Shown one piece after another: positions 24,193-31,292 of a stretch of 34,358 bases of DNA. Source of the stretch: Candidatus Aminicenantota bacterium (lineage in GTDB: Bacteria; Acidobacteriota; Aminicenantia; UBA2199); NCBI GenBank assembly GCA_016934745.1, contig JAFGSF010000003.1, positions 1-34,358 of the forward strand. Direction: 5' to 3'. Position 1 is the stretch's first letter. Every line of letters starts with the position of its first letter. The notes beneath the pieces are model-generated. The model was not told the DNA's origin and did no database searches. It saw only the letters and a list, made by a program, of their open reading frames with translations. The position numbers and the translations under genes are program-made.

Positions 24193-25038
24193 TTACTGCA
24201 GTGGGCTGCCTTCAGGGTACGATTGGAGCACTTCGGCAGGCACTTCAAAAACCGCTTTCCAGCCGCCGAAACGGTTTAAGGCTGCCGGGGATGTCAGCGG
24301 CCGTTTTTTGCCGTTCTCGATCAAAAATACCGGGCGGTTCACGTACTCGATCATATCCATGACCAGGCAGCCGTCAAAAGTCAGGGTGATGGTCGGTCCG
24401 AAATCCATTTTTTCCAGGGTGGTCCTGTCGACCTGGACTTTATATTTCCAGGGGTCCCTGGATCTTTTTTGCAGGTAATTATAACGAAAAAGGCTCTCCA
24501 AGCTGGAAAAAGGCCGGCGCTGGTATTCACTCGGCCGGCGGAGTTCGATCAAATAAACGGTCCGGTCGTTGGCCTGGATGAATTTTTGATGCAGGTAGGC
24601 CAGGTTGTCGCTGGCCGGCCAGCGCATAAATGTGCGTTCCAAATCGTTCAGGGTTTGCCGGCATTCGTTTACGGACACTGAGCGGAAATCCTGCTCCAAT
24701 TCTCTAAATGATCTTACCAGGAAAGTATAGGCGTTGAACAGGTTGGTGCGCAGATTGTCTGTGCCGCTGAAACCGCTATGTTCTGCGCTCAACCTGAGAA
24801 ACAAGCGGCAGGAGGCGGCGAATGCTTCCGATTTGAAAAGGACAGCCTGCTCCCGGTCCGCTATCTCGTTTTTCCAGCCGCGAAAACGGTCAAAGGTGCT
24901 TTGGGCCAGGTTGTCGGCCTGCTGAACCAACTGGTCGGCCAATTGCAGAATATCCTCCCGGCTGCTGGCCGGAAGCGCCAGCGCTGCCTGAAAGAGAAAA
25001 ACGCACGCCAGGGCATGTAAAAAAGTAACTTTTATCAT
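24193..25038 (-). CDS. Exported protein of unknown function
   Basis: I do not recognise this 281-residue protein. It begins with a signal peptide (IKVTFLHALACVFLFQAALALPASS, cleavage near residue 22-26). The first half is helical and charged (EDILQLADQLVQQADNLAQSTFDRFRGWK, then FNAYTFLVRSFRELEQDFRSV). The second half is beta-rich with KYKVQVDRTTLEK, FGPTITLTFDGCLVMDMIEYVNRPVFLIENGKKRP, ending in WKAVFEVPAEVLQSYP. The two cysteines of the first half are far apart. GGAG seven bases before ATG 25038 supports the start. It is divergent from the MFS exporter and has its own promoter. Confidence 0.8.
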   Translation of the reverse strand: MIKVTFLHALACVFLFQAALALPASSREDILQLADQLVQQADNLAQSTFDRFRGWKNEIADREQAVLFKSEAFAASCRLFLRLSAEHSGFSGTDNLRTNLFNAYTFLVRSFRELEQDFRSVSVNECRQTLNDLERTFMRWPASDNLAYLHQKFIQANDRTVYLIELRRPSEYQRRPFSSLESLFRYNYLQKRSRDPWKYKVQVDRTTLEKMDFGPTITLTFDGCLVMDMIEYVNRPVFLIENGKKRPLTSPAALNRFGGWKAVFEVPAEVLQSYPEGSPLQ

Positions 25039-25056
25039 GATGTACTCCAGTGTGTG

Positions 25057-25085
25057 ATTTTAATTTCGGGGAACGACTTTGTCAA
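25057..25085 (-). promoter_or_regulatory. Sigma-70-type promoter for the exported unknown protein
   Basis: On the minus strand TTGACA (25085-25080) and TAAAAT (25062-25057) are separated by 17 bases, and the predicted start of transcription leaves a short leader before the ATG at 25038. Confidence 0.68.
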
Positions 25086-25122
25086 CACCTATTTGTCTTG
25101 CGGGGGCGAACTGTTTTGCTGA

Positions 25123-25151
25123 TTGACAGAAGCCAGCGAGCGGGATAAAAT
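25123..25151 (+). promoter_or_regulatory. Sigma-70-type promoter for the MFS exporter
   Basis: TTGACA (25123-25128) and TAAAAT (25146-25151) are separated by 17 bases, giving the same hexamers and spacing as the divergent promoter 38 bases away. The leader to ATG 25226 would be about 67 bases. Confidence 0.68.
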
Positions 25152-25225
25152 CTTTTTTTCGTTGCCCGCCGCAGAGTCGCCGCGGGCGTATCCCGCGGAT
25201 ACAACCGGAGCGATAAGGAGCCGAT

Positions 25226-26599
25226 ATGGAAGAAGACAGATCGTTGCAACGGGCGGCGTTGCTGGTGACGACCCTGGATTCGTTCCTGACGCCGATGATG
25301 GGCTCGGCCGTCGCTGTCGCCTTGCCGTCCATTGCCAGGGATTTTGCCATGAACGCCGTTCAGCTGGGCTGGGTGGCCAGCGCCTATCTCCTGGCCGCGG
25401 CCGCCTTGCTCCTGCCCTTCGGACGCCTGGCCGACATCCACGGCCGCAAGAAAGTTTTCACGATCGGCACGTTGCTTTTTGGAGCCGCTTCACTCCTGGC
25501 CGGGCTGGCGCCCAGTGCCGGGTTATTTCTTTTTGCCCGGGTGTTGCAGGGGACGGGCGGTGCCATGATCTTCGGAACCAGCGTAGCCATCCTGACCTCG
25601 GTTTTCCCGCCGCAGCGGCGCGGCTGGGTGCTGGGTATCAACGTGGCCGCGACCTATTCCGGTTTGTCACTGGGGCCCTTTATCGGCGGCTTGCTGACCC
25701 AGCAATTCGGTTGGCGTTCGGTATTCCTCATCAACGTGCCGCTGGGGTTGCTGGTTCTGACTGTCTTGTGGCTGAAGATGCGCCGGGAATGGGCTGATTG
25801 CCGCGGCGAACCCTTTGACTGGAAGGGCTCGATCGGCTACAGCCTGATGCTGGTTGCCTTCATGCTCGGTTTTACCTGGCTGCCAGGACGGCGCGGGGCG
25901 ATGATGCTCGTAATCGCCGTGGCGGCTTTCACGCTGTTCGTAGGCCGGGAATTGCGGGTTCCCTATCCGATCTTCCAGGCGCGGCTGGCCCGCGGCAACA
26001 CGGTTTTCGCTTTTTCCAACCTGGCGGCACTGGTGAACTACAGTGCGACTTTTGCCATCAGCTTTCTGCTCAGCCTTTACCTGCAGTATATCAAGGGTTT
26101 TACCCCGCGCGGCGCCGGACTGGTCCTGATCGCCCAGCCCGTGGTCATGGCCCTTTTTTCACCCCTGGCCGGCCGCCTCTCCGACCGTTTGGAACCGCGC
26201 GTGGTGGCTTCACTGGGTATGGGATTCTGCGCTGCGGGACTTTTCGCCTTTGCATGGCTTGGACCGTCCAGCGGCTTGGTTACCGTGGTTTCCGCCCTGG
26301 TCCTGGTCGGATTCGGCTTTGCCCTTTTTTCCTCGCCGAACACCAATGCCATCATGGGATCGGTCGAAAAAAAATATTATGGCGTGGCCGCGTCGACCCT
26401 GGGCACCATGCGCATTGTCGGCCAAATGCTGAGCATGGGCATCGCCACCCTGGTCTTTTCCCTTTTCATAGGCCAGGCGCGGATCGTTCCCAGCAATTTT
26501 CTCCTTTTCCAGAAGAGCATGAGGGTATCCTTCGTTATTTTTTGTCTGCTGTGCTGCGCCGGCGTTTTCTTCTCCCTGGCCCGCGGGCGGGTCCGCTGA
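25226..26599 (+). CDS. Major facilitator superfamily exporter, DHA2 (14-TM, EmrB/QacA) type
   Basis: The 457-residue protein has about 14 hydrophobic segments and the drug-exporter motifs: TLDSFLTPMMGSAVAVALPSIARDF in TM1, the motif A GRLADIHGRKKVF after TM2, the motif C-like NVAATYSGLSLGPFIGGLL in TM5, and GWRSVFLINVPLG typical of DHA2 members. Such proteins use the proton gradient to export drugs or amphiphilic compounds, but no membrane-fusion partner gene is nearby, so the substrate is open. AAGGAG stands upstream of ATG 25226. The peptidase gene follows after 10 bases and is probably cotranscribed. Confidence 0.93.
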   Translation: MEEDRSLQRAALLVTTLDSFLTPMMGSAVAVALPSIARDFAMNAVQLGWVASAYLLAAAALLLPFGRLADIHGRKKVFTIGTLLFGAASLLAGLAPSAGLFLFARVLQGTGGAMIFGTSVAILTSVFPPQRRGWVLGINVAATYSGLSLGPFIGGLLTQQFGWRSVFLINVPLGLLVLTVLWLKMRREWADCRGEPFDWKGSIGYSLMLVAFMLGFTWLPGRRGAMMLVIAVAAFTLFVGRELRVPYPIFQARLARGNTVFAFSNLAALVNYSATFAISFLLSLYLQYIKGFTPRGAGLVLIAQPVVMALFSPLAGRLSDRLEPRVVASLGMGFCAAGLFAFAWLGPSSGLVTVVSALVLVGFGFALFSSPNTNAIMGSVEKKYYGVAASTLGTMRIVGQMLSMGIATLVFSLFIGQARIVPSNFLLFQKSMRVSFVIFCLLCCAGVFFSLARGRVR

Positions 26600-26609
26600 T
26601 CCTCGGCTG

Positions 26610-27497
26610 ATGCAAATTATCAGCAAAATCGATTCCACTTTCATTGGGTTTTACTCGCTGCTCATACCCGTGGTCGGCGTGCTGGTCTTTGTCATGTCAG
26701 GCCAGGCGCTGGCGTTACTCTTAATCCCGCTGCTACTGGCCATCTATCTGCCGTCCGTTTTACGGAAGCCACTGCGACGCCGGCGGGTGGCCGCCGCTCC
26801 GATCCCGGCTTCATGGCGTGATTTTCTAACTGCCCGTTCCCGCTATTACCGCGGGCTGGGAGATGAAGGAAAAAAGAGGTTTGAACTGGACATCGTTCTT
26901 TTTTTAAGCGACAACCCGATTGCCGCCATTGGCGGCAGGGAGGTCTCCTGGCAGACCCGTTTGCTGATCGCTGCCGGCGTGGCGTCGATGCTGCACGGCC
27001 GGCCGGGTTGGGAACCACCTCTGCCCGACGGGATCACGGTTTATCCGGGTTCCAGCTTTGACGGTAACTATCAGGTTGAAAAGGGAAATATTGCCGGCCA
27101 GGCGCCGGAGCGAGGGCCGCTGTTGATTGCCGAAGAAAACCTGCATCCGGGGATTGCTGAAGCGGGTGCCGGGCGCAATGTGCTGATCCATGAACTGGCC
27201 CATTTTTTTGATCGTGAACAACGGCGCGGCGGTAGTGGAATTTTGCCGCGCTCCCGGCGCGGGCGCAACGATTCCTGGTCTGATTTCTGGACATCGGAAT
27301 GGCGCCGACACCTGGAGCATGGTTCGATCCTGCCGGACTATGCCGCCCTCAATGAAGCCGAGTTTTTCGCCGTGGCCTGCGAGATATTTTTCGAGCAGCC
27401 CTGGCGGCTGCATGACGCTCATCCCGAGCTGTATCAAGTATTGCAGAATTTATTCCAGCAGGATCCGCGGCAGATTCTAGGCAATAATCTAGATTGA
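26610..27497 (+). CDS. MtfA-type (M90) zinc-dependent peptidase with N-terminal membrane anchor
   Basis: The 295-residue protein has two adjacent N-terminal hydrophobic segments (about residues 12-30 and 31-48), then a soluble domain with the gluzincin motif H194-ELA-H198 in VLIHELAHFFDREQ and the downstream glutamate helix NEAEFFAVACEIFFEQPWRLHDAHPELY, both characteristic of MtfA. E. coli MtfA binds the Mlc repressor and has peptidase activity. E. coli MtfA lacks the membrane segments seen here. Ten bases separate it from the MFS gene and 13 from the convergent anti-sigma gene. Confidence 0.9.
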   Translation: MQIISKIDSTFIGFYSLLIPVVGVLVFVMSGQALALLLIPLLLAIYLPSVLRKPLRRRRVAAAPIPASWRDFLTARSRYYRGLGDEGKKRFELDIVLFLSDNPIAAIGGREVSWQTRLLIAAGVASMLHGRPGWEPPLPDGITVYPGSSFDGNYQVEKGNIAGQAPERGPLLIAEENLHPGIAEAGAGRNVLIHELAHFFDREQRRGGSGILPRSRRGRNDSWSDFWTSEWRRHLEHGSILPDYAALNEAEFFAVACEIFFEQPWRLHDAHPELYQVLQNLFQQDPRQILGNNLD

Positions 27498-27510
27498 GTT
27501 CCACCTTCAG

Positions 27511-28023
27511 TCAGGGAGTGCGGCGCCAGGCTTGCCTCTGCAGGATACGATCGAAAAAAAAGGCACTGAGCAGGCCGAGCCCGCCCAGAATGAACACATG
27601 GGGGTAGCCGTTCAGCATGGCGAACCAATGGCGAAATTGGCTCAGCAGCGGCTGGAAAGCGACTGCGATGGCCGCGGCATACCGGCCGAATTGGACGGCC
27701 AGGGGCTTCATGTTTATGAACATGAGTAGCGCGGCCAAAACCAGCGTCAAAACGCCGGCTGCCCCGGGGATCCATACGGCTGGTCGCGCCCAAAAAGCCG
27801 GCCGCGGGGAGGGGATTTTGAGCAGCACGGAGTCGGCGAATGCCGGCGGTAGAACGAAGCCAGGATCGGCGGCCAGGCCGGTATAAATTTTTTGGTATTG
27901 TTCAAATCGCTCGCGGCAGGAGGCGCAGTCCTTGACATGCTCGGGAAGAAACTGGCCCGCTTCCAGCACCATGTTGTCCAGGATCTCCTGGATTTGATCA
28001 TCGTGTAAATGTTGGCTGTTCAT
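27511..28023 (-). CDS. Zinc-finger anti-sigma factor, membrane-bound
   Basis: The 170-residue protein has an N-terminal anti-sigma domain with the ZAS motif H29-x3-C33-x2-C36 (PEHVKDCASCRERF), a linker, and two hydrophobic segments near residues 85-107 (IPGAAGVLTLVLAALLMFI) and 145-163 (VFILGGLGLLSAFFFDRI). It would hold the adjacent ECF sigma factor at the membrane and release it upon an envelope or redox signal. The ATG at 28023 overlaps the sigma stop codon in ATGA, the classic sigma/anti-sigma pairing. No protease or second regulator of the pair is next to it, although the MtfA-like peptidase ends 13 bases away on the opposite strand. Confidence 0.9.
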   Translation of the reverse strand: MNSQHLHDDQIQEILDNMVLEAGQFLPEHVKDCASCRERFEQYQKIYTGLAADPGFVLPPAFADSVLLKIPSPRPAFWARPAVWIPGAAGVLTLVLAALLMFINMKPLAVQFGRYAAAIAVAFQPLLSQFRHWFAMLNGYPHVFILGGLGLLSAFFFDRILQRQAWRRTP

Positions 28024-28595
28024 GATCGCTCCTGGGCGGCCGGCAGCAGCCGCTCCCTTAATTTTTGCCGGGCCCGAAAAAGATGGCTCTTGACCGTTCC
28101 CGCCGGCATTTTCAGGGCTTGGCCAATCTCTTCGTAATTCATTTCCGAAAAATGAAAAAGGGTCAGGATGAGCCGGTAATGGGCCGGCAGGCGGTTTATT
28201 TCTTTCTGCAAGTTCTGGTTGCTGTTGGTCTGCTCATTCAGGGATTCGGGAGTCAGGCTGTTGTCGGCGACATTTTCCATGGTTTGGCCCGGACCGGAGA
28301 TATCGTCGAACAAGGGCAGGCGTTTCTTGCGCAAATGGTTAATGCAGGTATTGCTGGCAATGCGGCCGATCCAGCTTGATATTTTTGCCGCTCCCTGGAA
28401 TTTGTGGATATGGGCAAATATTTTCAGAAAAATCTCCTGGCTCAGTTCTTCCCGGTCCGCATCATTGTAAACCATGCGAAAAACGATGGCGGCCACCAGA
28501 CGCTGGTATTTTTTGATGAAGGCATGGAAGGCCTGGCGGTCTCCGGCCTGGACGCGGCTGATCAGCAAACTGGTTTCCGTGCGTGCTTCGTTCAT
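28020..28595 (-). CDS. ECF-family RNA polymerase sigma factor (RpoE-like)
   Basis: The 191-residue protein has region 2 (FIKKYQRLVAAIVFRMVYND, then ELSQEIFLKIFAHIHKFQG and SSWIGRIASNTCINHLRKKR) and region 4 with a helix-turn-helix (RLILTLFHFSEMNYEEIGQALKMPAGTVKSHLFRARQKL). The open frame starts at ATG 28640, but the promoter-like sequence at 28651-28680 would leave almost no leader, and ATG 28595 gives a normal ECF length starting a few residues before SLLISRVQAGDRQAFHAF. Neither start has a convincing ribosome-binding site, so the true start is uncertain. It is divergent from the DUF6249-like membrane gene and shares a symmetric promoter region with it. Confidence 0.93.
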   Translation of the reverse strand: MNEARTETSLLISRVQAGDRQAFHAFIKKYQRLVAAIVFRMVYNDADREELSQEIFLKIFAHIHKFQGAAKISSWIGRIASNTCINHLRKKRLPLFDDISGPGQTMENVADNSLTPESLNEQTNSNQNLQKEINRLPAHYRLILTLFHFSEMNYEEIGQALKMPAGTVKSHLFRARQKLRERLLPAAQERS

Positions 28596-28650
28596 GCTCG
28601 TGCTTGTCAGATAAAAATTGGCCAGATTTCCGTTTTTCATCCCTATTATA

Positions 28651-28680
28651 GACTAACGTTTTTATATGGAGAATGTTGCA
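28651..28680 (-). promoter_or_regulatory. Putative ECF-type promoter of the sigma/anti-sigma operon
   Basis: On the minus strand TGCAACATTC (28680-28671) resembles an ECF -35 (AAC core). Sixteen bases after TGCAAC comes CGTTAGTC (28658-28651), a -10-like element of the CGTT/CGTC type. A TATAAT at 28650-28645 could instead serve sigma-70. The same -35 stands in mirror image for the divergent gene. Confidence 0.5.
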
Positions 28681-28699
28681 GCGAAAATATTTTTTTCCA

Positions 28700-28728
28700 T
28701 GCAACATTCTTCTCTGCTGATTGTCTGA
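28700..28728 (+). promoter_or_regulatory. Putative ECF-type promoter of the DUF6249-like gene
   Basis: GCAACAT (28701-28707) is followed by 16 bases and then TCTGA (28724-28728), close to the classic sigma-E layout GGAACTT-N16-TCTGA. The ten bases TGCAACATTC are the exact reverse complement of 28671-28680. The leader to ATG 28779 would be about 40 bases. Confidence 0.58.
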
Positions 28729-28778
28729 TTGAACGGAGGCGGTTGCAGCCGCCCGAAAAATTTGCATGGAGGTATAAC

Positions 28779-29132
28779 ATGGAAGAAATGGTTCCGGCAC
28801 TGGTATTGACCGTGATCGGTTATTTTGTCCTTGAGTTGGTCAAGGTGGTTTCGGAGAACCGTATCCGCGCCAAACTGATCGAAAAAGGCATGGTCGACGA
28901 GAAGATCAAACTTTTGTTTCAACCCCGACTGCTGAATGATTCGGCTTCGTCATTGAAATGGGGATTGGTGCTGATCGGTGTTGGTCTGGCGTTCCTATTC
29001 GCTTTTGCAATCCAAAGCTGGGTTCCGGCCGGGATTCGCGGCGAAATTACGGCGGGTGCGGTTTTTTCCATGGCCGGCTTGGCCATGATCATTTATTATG
29101 CCATCGCCCGCAGTCAGGAGAAGAAAGGATAG
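28779..29132 (+). CDS. Small two- or three-TM membrane protein, DUF6249-like
   Basis: The 117-residue protein has an N-terminal helix (about residues 4-22, MVPALVLTVIGYFVLELVKVV), a charged cytosolic segment with RIRAKLIEKGMVDEKIKLLF, and two later helices (about residues 60-78, KWGLVLIGVGLAFLFAFAI, and 88-107, TAGAVFSMAGLAMIIYYAI). The arrangement of a helix, a short region with an EKG motif and two closing helices is that of DUF6249-type proteins commonly found beside ECF sigma or anti-sigma genes. GGAGG (28768-28772) stands seven bases ahead of ATG 28779; the longer frame open from 28404 is antisense to the sigma gene and is not real. A strong terminator follows. Confidence 0.85.
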   Translation: MEEMVPALVLTVIGYFVLELVKVVSENRIRAKLIEKGMVDEKIKLLFQPRLLNDSASSLKWGLVLIGVGLAFLFAFAIQSWVPAGIRGEITAGAVFSMAGLAMIIYYAIARSQEKKG

Positions 29133-29160
29133 AGCAATCCAGAACCAGGTTTCTAAAAAA

Positions 29161-29213
29161 GCAGGCATGACCGCGTGTTTTGCTGAAGCAGCGCGGTCGG
29201 CCTGCTTTTATTT
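29161..29213 (+). terminator. Strong Rho-independent terminator
   Basis: GCAGGC (29161-29166) pairs with GCCTGC (29200-29205) and GACCGCG (29169-29175) with CGCGGTC (29192-29198), with AT/G as a small internal loop and a 16-base apical loop. TTTTATTTTA follows. Six A precede the stem, so it might work in both directions, but only the plus strand has a gene ending here (29132). Confidence 0.88.
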
Positions 29214-29240
29214 TATCGGGAACTATGGTATTTTGTCCAG

Positions 29241-31268
29241 GTGAAAAATAGATTTTCGTCCAAAGCAGACCAAAAAACTAGGCTAGCAATTGTCCTGATC
29301 CTGGCTGTCGTCAATCTGATTTATCGGGGCATGGCCACCGGCTTGGAACCGTTGTGGATCCGTTTGTTTGGAGAAGTGCTGATTTTTTCATCCCTGGGGG
29401 CGTGGATCTGGGCGGGCAGCGCTTTCTTCAAAAAAATAAAAAACAGGCCGCTATCCATTGTTTTGATGATCACGGTGCTGGCTCTGCTGATCCTGATGCT
29501 TTTTGCCGCCTGGGACGCGCGCGCCTTCAAGTTTTTTGACCCGGGAGAAGGTGGGTTTGTTGTTTTTTTGGCTTCCGGTTTTTTGTTGATATTGTTGTCC
29601 GCCGTCCTGGGTTTGATCGTTTCGGGGTTAAGGGAATTGTTTTTATTAAAAGCAGTACGCCAGCCCGGCTGGTATTTCAAGGCCATGCTGGTTTGTTTCA
29701 TCCTGGCTTATTTCGCCCCGCTCGTCGCCGTTGCGGCCCTGCCGTTTTTCATGAGCATGTCCATTTGCCTACTGGTGTTGAATTCATTCCGGGTCAAGTG
29801 GATCGCCTTTTTGGTAAAAAAACAAAAAAAAATACTGATCGCTTTGGCCGGCTTGTCCCTGGGAATTTTCCTGGCCGCCACCATCTTCGTTTTCAACAGC
29901 CATGTCGGGGCCCGGATTATCGCCGGTTTGTCCCCCGGACTTTTCCAGGCGGGAAAACTGGTCTTGCTTTATGGAACGTGTTATGGCGGGGTCATCTTGA
30001 TCGCCACCCTTTTCCATCTGCCCACGGCGGAGGCCTACGACCGCAAAGCCGAAGAATTTGCTTCGCTGGTTGATCTGAGCCAGTCGATCACCGGGGCCAT
30101 GGAGTTCAAGGAATTGGCTGAAAAGGTCACCAGTGTTACGGCCGGTCTTTGTCACGGTGATTATTCCTGGCTGCTGATCAATGATAACGATGATTTCAGT
30201 GTTCCGGCTGCCTTTAATATCAGCGTCCGCGAGGCGCGCGAACTCAGCCTGGAGTTGTTGGGCGATGCGGCGCTCGATAGCCGGGCCGTGAAGATTTTCC
30301 GCGATAAAAAACTGAAAATCCATATTCAAAATGATGTATTGAATTTTACATTCAGTTCCCTGGCGATCGCTCCCTTGCGGGTAAAAAACCGGGCCACCGG
30401 GTATTTGTTCCTGGCCATCAAGAAAGATTCGGTCTTTGAAGATGATGATATCCGTACGGTCGAGGCTTTTGCCAATTCCGCGGCCATGGCCCTGGAAAAC
30501 GCACGCATGCTGGAGACGCGTCTGGAAAAGGAACGATTGCTCAAGGAGCTGGATGTGGCCCGGGTAATCCAGCGCCGATTGTTGCCCCAGTCCCTGCCGC
30601 GGATCGCGTGCGTCGATATCGCCGTGTACTTCTCCCCGGCCTATGAAGTGGGCGGCGATTACTATGATTTTTTCCTTTTGGACGACCGGCGCCTGGGGTT
30701 TATCATTGCCGACGTCGCGGGGAAGGGCTTGGCGGCCGCTTTCATCATGGCGGAATTGAAGGGCGTTTTTGAGTCCCTGGCCGGGGTCATTCATGATCCG
30801 GGAACACTGCTGGCCAAGGCCAACCAGGTTTTGCGAAAAAGCCTGGAAAAAAATCGTTTCGTGTCTGCCACCTATGGACTGATTGACCCGCAGGCCATGC
30901 TTCTGCGCGTAGCCCGGGCCGGGCACATGCCTTTTTTTCTGAGTTCCGGCGGCCGCATAGAAACCTATAGGCCACCGGGGTTGGTTTTAGGCGCTGCCGA
31001 TGAACCTCTTTTCAGTGATAAACTTGAAGAAATAAACATCACGCTGCACGCCGGCGACATGATTGTTTTTATTACCGACGGCATCTCCGAGGCCAAGAAC
31101 CTGATCGGCAACGAATTCGGCTATGAGCGTTTGCGCAGTGTCATCCAATCCAATCCGGATGCCGGTGCCGAAGCTCTGACCAAGTTGATCGTGGCAGAAG
31201 TCAAGGCTTTCTCCAATCAACCGGTGCAGCACGATGACATTACGCTGCTGGTCATGGCCATGAAATAA
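29241..31268 (+). CDS. Membrane-anchored GAF-PP2C (RsbU/SpoIIE-type) serine phosphatase
   Basis: The 675-residue protein has about seven or eight N-terminal membrane helices (residues 15-265), a GAF-like domain (about 275-425, with ASLVDLSQSITGAMEFKELAEKV at its start and DDDIRTVEAFANSAAMALENA at its end), a short coiled-coil linker, and a C-terminal PP2C phosphatase domain. The linker contains LEKERLLKELDVARVIQRRLLP; the phosphatase has VGGDYYDFF, IIADVAGKGLAAAFIMAELKG, VARAGHMPFFLS and DMIVFITDGISEA, including the metal-binding aspartates. Such proteins dephosphorylate anti-sigma-factor antagonists in partner-switching pathways. No STAS-domain or HPK-like anti-sigma gene is in the window. 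The start is GTG 29241, supported only weakly by CCAGG; the next ATG is 30 codons on and would cut into the first helix. Confidence 0.92.
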   Translation: MKNRFSSKADQKTRLAIVLILAVVNLIYRGMATGLEPLWIRLFGEVLIFSSLGAWIWAGSAFFKKIKNRPLSIVLMITVLALLILMLFAAWDARAFKFFDPGEGGFVVFLASGFLLILLSAVLGLIVSGLRELFLLKAVRQPGWYFKAMLVCFILAYFAPLVAVAALPFFMSMSICLLVLNSFRVKWIAFLVKKQKKILIALAGLSLGIFLAATIFVFNSHVGARIIAGLSPGLFQAGKLVLLYGTCYGGVILIATLFHLPTAEAYDRKAEEFASLVDLSQSITGAMEFKELAEKVTSVTAGLCHGDYSWLLINDNDDFSVPAAFNISVREARELSLELLGDAALDSRAVKIFRDKKLKIHIQNDVLNFTFSSLAIAPLRVKNRATGYLFLAIKKDSVFEDDDIRTVEAFANSAAMALENARMLETRLEKERLLKELDVARVIQRRLLPQSLPRIACVDIAVYFSPAYEVGGDYYDFFLLDDRRLGFIIADVAGKGLAAAFIMAELKGVFESLAGVIHDPGTLLAKANQVLRKSLEKNRFVSATYGLIDPQAMLLRVARAGHMPFFLSSGGRIETYRPPGLVLGAADEPLFSDKLEEINITLHAGDMIVFITDGISEAKNLIGNEFGYERLRSVIQSNPDAGAEALTKLIVAEVKAFSNQPVQHDDITLLVMAMK

Positions 31269-31292
31269 ATCGTTCCCCCCGTTCCGGAAACA

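Noticed and set aside
28404..28778. N-terminal extension of the DUF6249-like protein
   Set aside because: It runs antisense to the ECF sigma gene and through the divergent promoters, while ATG 28779 has a perfect GGAGG.
29784..30926. 380-codon minus-strand open frame opposite the GAF-PP2C gene
   Set aside because: It overlaps the GAF and phosphatase domains, which are plainly coding on the plus strand, and its own translation is low in hydrophobic core and without recognisable domains.
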